The notes under the pieces were generated by a model. It ran no database searches, had not been told where the DNA came from, and saw nothing but the letters and a program-made list of their open reading frames with translations. Below are positions 16,265 through 23,549 of a stretch of 26,708 bases of DNA, piece after piece. The stretch spans positions 1 to 26,708 of the forward strand of contig DACE01000046.1 of NCBI GenBank assembly GCA_002494645.1, in the 5' to 3' direction. Within the stretch, counting starts at the first letter, position 1. Each line of letters starts with the position of its first letter. This DNA is from Euryarchaeota archaeon UBA256 (GTDB taxonomy: Archaea; Thermoplasmatota; Poseidoniia; Poseidoniales; Poseidoniaceae). The position numbers were made by a program, and so were the translations under genes.

Positions 16265-18889
16265 ATGCCTACCGTTAACCATCCTCTCCTCAACGAGGGT
16301 ATCGAGGCAAGGGCATACCAACTTCGTTCGCTTGAACGGGTTTTATCAGCATCAACCCTCATGGTCATGCCCACGGGATTTGGAAAAACAGCGGTTGAAT
16401 GGATGGCGATGGCCGAGTACCTCCGAATGGGTGCTCAAAAAATCATTCTGATTGCCCCCACCACGGGATTGGTCGACCAACAACGCCGAATGGCACAGGA
16501 ACGGCTTGCGATACCCGACGAAGTCATTCTGGCCTATACCGGTGATACGCCCCCTGCAAAACGAGAAGCATTGTGGCAAAAAGGACGCATCATCATCGCA
16601 ACACCTCAAGTAATCCGTAACGATGCCATGAAGGGGCTTCTTGACCTTTCAATCGTGGACCTACTCATTGTGGACGAAGCGCATCATGCTACGGGAAACC
16701 ACGCCTATGCACAAGTTGGAAAGTTGTATGTACAAGCCAAGGGTGAAGAAGGTCGTGTTCTGGCTGCTACAGCATCTCCAGGGTCAAACATCCGACACAT
16801 CTCGGAAGTGAAAACCAATCTCAACGCTCACAGCCTCGATTTGACCAAACGCAGCGAAGCTTTGGTTGCACCTTACGACGTTGATATGGAGATACACCAG
16901 CATCGCCTGGAACTTCCTCCTGCTCTGCAAACACTGCTCCAACCCGTTGAACAGCATTTTGATGAGGAAGTCGCTCACCTCAAACGACTCGGCTTCTTGC
17001 CGCCCAAGGAATTCATTGCATCGGGAGATATTGAGAAAGCTCAGTTGAGAGCGAGTCGTGCCATCGCTCAGCGCGATGTACGAGGTTACGATGCTGCCCG
17101 TCGAGTCGCAGACCTTCGTCGTGTTCACATGCTGACAAACCTGCTCAAATCACAAGGGACTGAGGTTGCACGGTCTTTTTTGCAACGGGCTGAAGATGAA
17201 GGCCGGCAAGGGAGGAAAACAAACCGCATGCTGGCCTTGCCAGTTATTCACGCGCTTCGCCTTTCGCTGAAGGACATCGGAGAATTGCATCCCAAGGTAG
17301 AGGTTGTTCATCGCTTGGTTCAGGAAGAAGTAACCGAGAAACCTGACGGAAAAATTCTCATCTTTACTGAATACCGCGATACTGTACAACAGATTGTAGC
17401 AAACCTCAACGGACTGAGTGGGATTCGGGCAGACGCATTTATTGGGCAATCGTCCCGAGGAAATCAAAAAGGAATGAACCAAAAAGAGCAGTTGACTCAA
17501 CTGGATCGCTTTCGAAGCGGCGAGATCAACGTCCTCGTAGCAACTTCTGTCGGAGAGGAGGGTCTTGATGTCCCGTCAGCAGATTTGGTGATTCTTTACG
17601 AGCCAGTGCCCAGTGCTATTCGAGCGATTCAACGACGAGGGAGAACGGCTCGTCAACGAGCCGGCTCTGTTCATGTTCTCATCGCACAAGGCTCACGAGA
17701 TGTCTATGTCCAACGGGCATCTGAACAACAAGAAACGAACATGCACCGATTGATGAAGCAAATGGTGCGTCAACGTAATTTCAAGGAACTGTTCGACACC
17801 AGCAGTGCCACCCTTTCGCATTTTTCCGTTACTGAATCGGATGAAACCATACCTGCAAAAGCCTTCCTCGACCGTGAAGTCAGCCTCAATCCAGATTCTA
17901 TAGAAGAAGTCTTAGCGCCAGTAAGAACGGAACGGAAGGCAAGCAATGTCCACCGCACTGCACCTCCTCTAACGCCACAACAACGACGGCCAAAAGAACA
18001 GATGGGGTTGGACCACTTTGACAAAGGCAACGCTTCACAACCTGCAGAGGTCTCGGTTCAAACGCCCACCTACTCTTCGATTCAACTCCAAGCCGTACTC
18101 AATGCCGCTGCGAATGAAATCAGCGGTTTGAACACGGTCGGTGCAACCGGTCAAGCCATCCAAATCGACCATCGCGAGGTCAATTCAACCCTACCTGCAT
18201 ATTTGCAGGGGCTCGGCCTGGACGTACAATTAACACAATTACCTCACGGTGATATCCGCCTGTCTTCACGAGTTCTCATTGAACGAAAGACGGCACGCGA
18301 CCTTCTTGCCTCAATCAAAAATGGACGCCTCCTAAGTCAGTGTCATGCTCTCAAAGTCAGTGCGAGTCGGCCGCTTTTGCTGGTCGAGACTGGAGGGGAT
18401 GAACACTACGCCTTGCATCCGAATGCGGTTCTTGGTGCGTTGGCCCATATCACACTCGACCTCGGTATTCCCGTAATGATGACAAAGAATGCCGAGGAAA
18501 GTGCCCATTTTGTTGCTGTTGCAGCAAAACGAGAACACGATATGCTCGAAGCCCTGCACGACTACCTTCGCACACATCAGGCGTCAGAAGATGAATGGCG
18601 CCCTGCCCTCGAGGCAATTGCAGGAGAATTGGAACAGATCGAAGATGACCCAGGGGCAGCACACCCTTGGATGGATTCAAGAATTGAACATCTCAATCGT
18701 TGTTTTTCTCACGCCGTGGGCGAATGCACACAAGACGAGGCTGTTCTTGAGGTCATGCAACATTTTTCACCAGATTTGGGCGCCCTTCTGGTGGCATCGA
18801 AGCAATGCATTGCTGAGGTGAGCGGTTGCAGTGGTTCGATGGCTCAACGGGTGGTTGATGCCTTGAATCAGCCCTTCAAGAGCCGATGA
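16265..18889 (+). CDS. hef: Hef helicase-nuclease (FANCM/XPF family)
   Basis: Hef unwinds and cleaves stalled or branched replication forks. The 874 residues carry a superfamily 2 helicase: Q-like motif near 16-21, Walker A PTGFGKT at 36-42, DEAH at 137-140, motif III TAS at 169-171, a helical insert at about 210-340 as in FANCM/Hef, motif IV ILIFTEYRDT at 364-373 and motif VI QRRGRTARQR at 456-465. After a low-complexity linker (about 515-600) comes an ERCC4/XPF nuclease domain with GD at 662-663 and IERKTARD at 672-679, so the catalytic residues are present. A C-terminal helix-hairpin-helix region lies at about 838-870. The N-terminus aligns well with known Hef, supporting this start despite the lack of a Shine-Dalgarno. 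It is divergent from L3, and its 3' end overlaps the convergent HdrB-like gene by 14 bp. Confidence 0.95.
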   Translation: MPTVNHPLLNEGIEARAYQLRSLERVLSASTLMVMPTGFGKTAVEWMAMAEYLRMGAQKIILIAPTTGLVDQQRRMAQERLAIPDEVILAYTGDTPPAKREALWQKGRIIIATPQVIRNDAMKGLLDLSIVDLLIVDEAHHATGNHAYAQVGKLYVQAKGEEGRVLAATASPGSNIRHISEVKTNLNAHSLDLTKRSEALVAPYDVDMEIHQHRLELPPALQTLLQPVEQHFDEEVAHLKRLGFLPPKEFIASGDIEKAQLRASRAIAQRDVRGYDAARRVADLRRVHMLTNLLKSQGTEVARSFLQRAEDEGRQGRKTNRMLALPVIHALRLSLKDIGELHPKVEVVHRLVQEEVTEKPDGKILIFTEYRDTVQQIVANLNGLSGIRADAFIGQSSRGNQKGMNQKEQLTQLDRFRSGEINVLVATSVGEEGLDVPSADLVILYEPVPSAIRAIQRRGRTARQRAGSVHVLIAQGSRDVYVQRASEQQETNMHRLMKQMVRQRNFKELFDTSSATLSHFSVTESDETIPAKAFLDREVSLNPDSIEEVLAPVRTERKASNVHRTAPPLTPQQRRPKEQMGLDHFDKGNASQPAEVSVQTPTYSSIQLQAVLNAAANEISGLNTVGATGQAIQIDHREVNSTLPAYLQGLGLDVQLTQLPHGDIRLSSRVLIERKTARDLLASIKNGRLLSQCHALKVSASRPLLLVETGGDEHYALHPNAVLGALAHITLDLGIPVMMTKNAEESAHFVAVAAKREHDMLEALHDYLRTHQASEDEWRPALEAIAGELEQIEDDPGAAHPWMDSRIEHLNRCFSHAVGECTQDEAVLEVMQHFSPDLGALLVASKQCIAEVSGCSGSMAQRVVDALNQPFKSR

Positions 18890-19733
18890 GGCGGACACGA
18901 GTGCGCAGTTGTGCAAGGCGGTCGGGGTAGAAGCCAAGCGCGAAGGCAACAACTTCCGAAAGGTGGCAGACAGGAACTGAGGTTGACTTCCCTGTAACTC
19001 GGCCTGCCTTTGACTGGTAGGAGTCGAGGTTGATGTGTGAAATCGTACAGGCACTAACGACCAATTCAGCACCGGACTGCAAGGCATCTGAGAGCACTGC
19101 TGCAGTCATAGCCAGGGATGAGTCCTCAAGAGTGAGCATGGAGGTTGAGCCTACGCTTTGGCATTTTGAATCGTAGTCAACGGGGGTACCGCCAAGCGCC
19201 TCGATGAGTTGTTCCATGTAGGTGGGCATGAAGGGGTCGTCACCTGAACAAGCGCCTTGACGTTGCATGTCAGGGCCGTAATAGCCTGCAATGTTCATCT
19301 TGAGGGGGTTTTTGACAGCCTTTCGAACAGCATCAAGCCCTATTTCTTCAACAAGATAGTGAAGAAGATGCCATGATTTGGTTTCACCCATGTATTCCAC
19401 CTTTGATGTTCGCTCAACCAAACTATTGATGGTGGCTGCGTACACGGGGTCTCGCTTCATGTCATCTGCAGTATTGCACATGATGGCGTGACTTGTCGCA
19501 CATGTAGTCATAATGTCAAGCCCTTTTTCTTCAGCGAGAGCAAGGTTACGTGCAACGAGAGCATCTTGGAGTTTGGGTGTTGCCTGTTTGATCACATTAC
19601 CACCGTCACTGCTGGACCGAGGGATTTCAACAAGCTGAATGTTCAAGGCACGGCAGAGAGGTTGGATGCAGTCTTCAACCTCTGATGCACCTGCTCGGGC
19701 CACGTTTCCGGGATAATATGCTATTTTTGCCAT
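18876..19733 (-). CDS. HdrB/SdhE-like CCG-domain protein with most cluster cysteines lost
   Basis: The 285-residue protein follows the HdrB/SdhE layout throughout: an N-terminal YYPG, the ARNLALAEEKGLDIMTTC segment, HLLHYLVEEIGLDAV, the second-domain AGYYG, and SACTISHINLDSYQ before a C-terminal SVPVCHLSEVVAFALGF. In the family two CCG domains bind noncubane 4Fe-4S clusters that reduce disulfides or pass electrons. Here the expected cysteines read Asn10, Ser40-Ser42 (for CC), Cys78 with Ser81, Pro154, Cys191-Gln192 (for CC), and Cys229 with Ser232. Only Cys78, Cys191 and Cys229 remain, so normal cluster binding is unlikely. The ATG at 19733 is favoured over 19736 by spacing to GAGGTGA. The upstream gene ends 9 nt away, so the two form an operon. 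The actual function is unknown. Confidence 0.75.
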   Translation of the reverse strand: MAKIAYYPGNVARAGASEVEDCIQPLCRALNIQLVEIPRSSSDGGNVIKQATPKLQDALVARNLALAEEKGLDIMTTCATSHAIMCNTADDMKRDPVYAATINSLVERTSKVEYMGETKSWHLLHYLVEEIGLDAVRKAVKNPLKMNIAGYYGPDMQRQGACSGDDPFMPTYMEQLIEALGGTPVDYDSKCQSVGSTSMLTLEDSSLAMTAAVLSDALQSGAELVVSACTISHINLDSYQSKAGRVTGKSTSVPVCHLSEVVAFALGFYPDRLAQLRTRVRLIGS

Positions 19734-19742
19734 CATGTCACC

Positions 19743-21710
19743 TCAGAACCGCTGATCAATTTCGTTGAACAAACTCACGACTTCGTGATAGTTGTCAACC
19801 TTGGAGTTGAACATTTTCGGAATACGCCCGAGTCCAGCGGGCGGAAGAAGGAGTGATTGGAGGCTACGGATGGGCGGCGAACCGTTGCGGGTAAAGGCGA
19901 GAGCCATGCGTGCTGATACACCGCTAAACACGTTGCTGACAAGACCCAGAGGACCGAGAACTTGGCGGTAAAGGGTTGTTTCGTTGACATTGCCCGACCA
20001 TTTGACGCTGCGGCCGTACCACTTGACAAGTCGTCCAGATTTACCGGCATATCGGTTTTGATTGAGTAGGGCACCACGTGCCTCATTGAGACCTCGGGCT
20101 GCCAAACGACCGTCTTCTCCATAGCGCATCAGGCTGGCGTGGTCGGCTTCTGACCAAATGCCGTCTTTTTCTTGAAGTGAGGCCATGATGGACCGACGTT
20201 GTTGCTCGCTGGTCCGAGGGTCGAGGACTCGAAGCCACTGTTGGAAGTGGACACCGGGGCCTTCGTAGTGAGGGTCGTGGGCAAGAGCATCGGACATGGC
20301 TTGAATGAGTTGGAAGGACTGAATGTCACCGGCTTGATGGAGTGCGGTAGCAGTAGCAGCATCAACAGTACCCATGGCCATTCCAGAAGGCAAGCGCTCA
20401 CCTTCACGAGGGTCTGTTCGCATCCATGGTTCTGCTCTACTTCGGTGGCTTTCGTATCGGCTGGTGTCAACGATGAGGTCACGGACGACCGGATGGCCGG
20501 GAAGAGGTTCGATACGGACTCGTCCTGAGGAAGCCATGACGTTGGCGACCATGGTGGCGTCAGCCAAAACGACTCGACCGTTGACTCGCACGCCAGTGGT
20601 AGGGGTTCCAGCACCGTTTCCACGGCGGAATGCGAGACTGCCATCAACGTCACGTTGCATGGTCATGAGCAGGTCTTGGATGGTTGCATGACCTGGTACC
20701 GTACAAGTCAATGTATCCCAACCCGACTCCGCTGCTTCGGGTGAATAACGGAAGAGTTCCAAGGTGATGCTGAGTTCCTCTCGCTGAATGGTGCCCGGAG
20801 AAAAGTCTCCCTCAACGACATCATCATCGTCACCGGCTCCATAGGCCTTCATTTCTTCGAGGAGTTCAAGTTGCAGTGTACCGGATTCATCAACGCAAGC
20901 GAGACGAGGAAGTGCTTCCTCGACCCATGTACGCCACGCTGGTTCAAAGTCAACGTCACATTCCTGAATCGGGTGAGCTTGCTGTCCGCCTAAAGCAGAT
21001 AATTTGTCGTTCCAGTCGTGGCCTGCTTTGCAGTATTCATCGTAGGAGGTATCACCGATAGCGCACACCGAGTAGTATGTGCCTGAAAGGCCAGGGCCAT
21101 TGGCGTTGATGGCGTTCCACATGGCATCTGCATTGTCTGGCATCTCACCCTCGCCCCACGTTGAGGTGATGATCATCACACGCTTCATTGAAGCAAGCCG
21201 AGCAGGGTCGAGACCGTCCATGTCGACGATGTTGGCTGTAAGACCGTAGTTTTCGGCCATTTTTGCTGTTTTTTCAGCGAGCCCAGCAGCGTTTCCAGTT
21301 TGGGAGCCAAAGAGAATGTTGAGATTTCGGTCGCCAGCAAAGAGAGCTCCGAGCGCTTCAGATGCGCCAGCAGCAGGTGCGACTGCAGCAACAGGTGCTG
21401 CGGCTGCTTCAGCAGCAGGTGCTTCGGCTTCCACCGTTGCAACATCGACTCCTTCACCAACCAACTCGAACTTGATGACCTCAACCGGGCAGGCTTCAGC
21501 CGCCTCAAGGATGATATCTCCTAATTCAGCACCGAGATTTCCAACCAATGGCGAACCGCCTTCGTTTCGGTCAAATGTTCCGTCGGTACGAACTGCAGCG
21601 AGAATTTGCGATGTGTCGTCCGTTACTTTGAACACTTCTGGACAGATATCTTCACACGCATCGCAGGTGATGCAGTCTTCATCAATCCATACTTTTGCGA
21701 CGATTGCCAT
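19743..21710 (-). CDS. Ferredoxin-flavodoxin-SdhB-like fusion protein; SdhB part lacks all Fe-S cysteines
   Basis: This 655-residue protein has three parts. Residues 1-85 are a ferredoxin with CITCDACEDICP (Cys13, 16, 19, 23) and Cys74-Pro. A Pro/Ala linker (about 94-118) leads to a flavodoxin domain (about 128-270) with the FMN-phosphate loop GSQTGNA, STWGEGEMPDNA and GDTSYDEYCKAGHDWNDKL, closest by eye to the CysJ/P450-reductase class. Residues 311-550 follow SdhB/FrdB: DGSLAFRR, EPLPGHPVVRDLIVD, EGPGVHFQQWLRVLDPR and KDGIW are kept. Every cluster ligand is changed: FrdB Cys57 to Asn365, Cys77 to Asp384, Cys148/151/154/158 to Asp462/Ser465/Leu468/Met472, Cys204/210/214 to Glu521/Leu527/Gly531. 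No cysteine occurs after residue 336. A 100-residue C-terminal extension is unassigned. AGAGGTCG precedes the ATG. It is probably co-transcribed with the HdrB-like gene. Role unknown; electron transfer through the N-terminal parts is plausible. Confidence 0.8.
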   Translation of the reverse strand: MAIVAKVWIDEDCITCDACEDICPEVFKVTDDTSQILAAVRTDGTFDRNEGGSPLVGNLGAELGDIILEAAEACPVEVIKFELVGEGVDVATVEAEAPAAEAAAAPVAAVAPAAGASEALGALFAGDRNLNILFGSQTGNAAGLAEKTAKMAENYGLTANIVDMDGLDPARLASMKRVMIITSTWGEGEMPDNADAMWNAINANGPGLSGTYYSVCAIGDTSYDEYCKAGHDWNDKLSALGGQQAHPIQECDVDFEPAWRTWVEEALPRLACVDESGTLQLELLEEMKAYGAGDDDDVVEGDFSPGTIQREELSITLELFRYSPEAAESGWDTLTCTVPGHATIQDLLMTMQRDVDGSLAFRRGNGAGTPTTGVRVNGRVVLADATMVANVMASSGRVRIEPLPGHPVVRDLIVDTSRYESHRSRAEPWMRTDPREGERLPSGMAMGTVDAATATALHQAGDIQSFQLIQAMSDALAHDPHYEGPGVHFQQWLRVLDPRTSEQQRRSIMASLQEKDGIWSEADHASLMRYGEDGRLAARGLNEARGALLNQNRYAGKSGRLVKWYGRSVKWSGNVNETTLYRQVLGPLGLVSNVFSGVSARMALAFTRNGSPPIRSLQSLLLPPAGLGRIPKMFNSKVDNYHEVVSLFNEIDQRF

Positions 21711-21770
21711 GGGACGACCTCTTGCTCACGCTCTGTGAGTAGTCTTTCCCAGCCTTGAGTGGCCTTTGAA

Positions 21771-21780
21771 GGTTATTATT
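21771..21780 (-). promoter_or_regulatory. Candidate TATA box for the ferredoxin-flavodoxin gene
   Basis: The minus strand reads AATAATAACC about 60 nt before the ATG, in the 136-nt gap after the thermosome gene. It would give a leader of about 35-40 nt. Another AT-rich patch (about 21821-21830) is an alternative. Confidence 0.3.
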
Positions 21781-21808
21781 CGTCCGTGACGAAATGAGGC
21801 TTCTGTCG

Positions 21809-21825
21809 TTCGTTTTTTCAACGAA
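21809..21825 (-). terminator. Hairpin downstream of the thermosome gene
   Basis: TTCGTT and AACGAA form a perfect 6-bp inverted repeat around a 5-nt loop, 22 nt after the thermosome stop. It might end or stabilise the thermosome transcript. There is no clear U run after it on the minus strand, so a terminator role is only a guess. Confidence 0.25.
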
Positions 21826-21846
21826 ATAATAGCACTCATTTCACCA

Positions 21847-23469
21847 TCACATGTTGAAGTCGCCCATGCCACCCATGTCGTCGCCCATAGGCACGCCTTT
21901 GGAGGAGATGACGTCATCAATTCGCAAGATCATAATAGCGGTCTCGGTAGCAGATTGAATCGCTTGTTCGACCACGCGGAGGGGCTCCACAACATTGGCC
22001 GCCTTCATGTCAACGACGCCGCCTTCGTACACATTGATGCCGGCATGTGCTTGGCCGTCAGCATGGGCTTTACGAAGTTCAATGAGCGTGGTCACGGGGT
22101 CAAGACCAGCGTTTTCTGCGAGGGTGCGAGGAATGATTTCCAATGCGGAGGCGAAGGCTTCGATAGCCATTTGTTCACGACCGCCCACAGTTTCTGCAAA
22201 GGTTCGGAGGTCGCGGGAGAGCGCAGCGAGGACACTGCCTCCACCGGTGAGGACGGCTCCGTCTTCCCAAGCCACAGAAACGACACCCACTGCATCGTCA
22301 AAGGCTCGGCGAATCTCATCGACGACATGTTCAGTACCACCTCGCAGCAGAACCGAAACGGATTTTGCTTCTGGACATCCAGTGATGAAGGTCATGTCCG
22401 AGTCGCCAATTTTCTTCTCTTCAACTCGTGCTGCAAGACCGAGGTCGCTCTTACTCATGTCTTCGAGGTTGGTGATGATGGTCCCCCCAGTAGCCTTGCC
22501 CAATGCTTCCATGTCGGATTTCTTGGCGCGGCGGATGGCGAAAATTCCTTTCTTGGAGAGGTAGTGTTGCGCCAATTCATCAATGCCCTTCTGGCAGATG
22601 AGAACATTGGCTCCAGCCTTTTCAATGGTGTTGACAAGATTACGAATGTAGTTCTCTTCTTCCTCAAGGAAGAGGGCCAATTGGTTGGGGTCAGTGATCT
22701 GAATTTTAGCATCAACTTCGGTCTTCTTGACTTCAATCGCCGAGTTGACCAGGGCTATTTTCGCATCGGTAATAGACCGAGGCATACCTGCGTGAACGCG
22801 CTCCTTGTCGAGTAGAATCCCGTCAATGAGTGTCGAATCTTTGATTGAACCGCCTTGACGCTTTTCGACCTTGATGTCTGAAAGGTCAACAAGTCGCTCA
22901 CCATCATCGGTGAATCCGACAGCATTGACTGCCCGAACACAGATATCTGCCATAAAGGACTTGACGGCCCCTGCAGATTTTCCAGTCAGAGCGGTTTTGG
23001 CCACTTCAAGAAGGACTTCGTCGGCCTGTTCTGTTGAAATTCCGTGACCGTCAAGCAAACCAATGGCACGTTCGGCGGCCAAGCGGAATCCTTCGCAGAT
23101 CACTGTCGGGTGGACGTTCTGTTCGATGAGGTCTTCACTTCGCTTGAGCAATTCGCCGGAAAGGATGACTGCCGACGTGGTTCCGTCAAAGCAGTGTTGC
23201 TCCTGAGTTTTGGCAACTTCGATAATCATCTTGGCAGCCGGGTGCTCAATGTCCATTTCCTTGAGGATGGTGGCTCCGTCATTGGTGATGACGACATCGC
23301 CCATTGAATCGACCAGCATCTTGTCCATACCCTTGGGGCCCAGCGTTGATCGGACTGCATCCGCAACGGCCTTAGCGGCAGCGATGTTGTTTGATTGAGC
23401 TGTACGCCCTCGAGTTCGTTGTGTTCCGTCTTTAAGAATAAAGATTGGAGCTTGTCCGTTTCCATACAT
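21847..23469 (-). CDS. ths: Thermosome subunit (group II chaperonin)
   Basis: The protein (540 residues from this start) is a group II chaperonin that folds cytosolic proteins in an ATP-driven double ring. Conserved segments are PIFILKDGTQRTRGRTAQSN, STLGPKGMDKMLVDSMGDVV, ITNDGATILKEMDIEHPAAK, the DDAV catalytic aspartate (Asp392) and the Gly/Met-rich tail GDDMGGMGDFNM. The ATP-site motif normally GDGTT reads FDGTT (Phe94), and the usual GGGAxE reads GGGSVL. The ATG at 23469 is chosen because GGAGGA lies 7 nt before it; the in-frame ATG at 23487 would place that site inside the coding region and has none of its own. A TATA-like element lies at about 23531-23540. Confidence 0.96.
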   Translation of the reverse strand: MYGNGQAPIFILKDGTQRTRGRTAQSNNIAAAKAVADAVRSTLGPKGMDKMLVDSMGDVVITNDGATILKEMDIEHPAAKMIIEVAKTQEQHCFDGTTSAVILSGELLKRSEDLIEQNVHPTVICEGFRLAAERAIGLLDGHGISTEQADEVLLEVAKTALTGKSAGAVKSFMADICVRAVNAVGFTDDGERLVDLSDIKVEKRQGGSIKDSTLIDGILLDKERVHAGMPRSITDAKIALVNSAIEVKKTEVDAKIQITDPNQLALFLEEEENYIRNLVNTIEKAGANVLICQKGIDELAQHYLSKKGIFAIRRAKKSDMEALGKATGGTIITNLEDMSKSDLGLAARVEEKKIGDSDMTFITGCPEAKSVSVLLRGGTEHVVDEIRRAFDDAVGVVSVAWEDGAVLTGGGSVLAALSRDLRTFAETVGGREQMAIEAFASALEIIPRTLAENAGLDPVTTLIELRKAHADGQAHAGINVYEGGVVDMKAANVVEPLRVVEQAIQSATETAIMILRIDDVISSKGVPMGDDMGGMGDFNM

Positions 23470-23530
23470 GTTTGTGTCCTCCGGCATTCATGGCGAGGGT
23501 GCGTGCGTCTTGAACCCTACGCTCTCGCTT

Positions 23531-23540
23531 TCTTTATCTG
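23531..23540 (-). promoter_or_regulatory. Candidate TATA box for the thermosome gene
   Basis: The minus strand reads CAGATAAAGA just after the surface-protein stop and about 65 nt before the chosen thermosome ATG. Initiation about 25 nt downstream would leave a leader of about 40 nt. The match is moderate. Confidence 0.3.
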
Positions 23541-23549
23541 AAGATTCGC

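Noticed and set aside
21955..22815. 286-codon ORF on the plus strand
   Set aside because: It lies wholly antisense to the thermosome gene, has no ribosome binding site and no family resemblance; it arises from the codon bias of the real gene.
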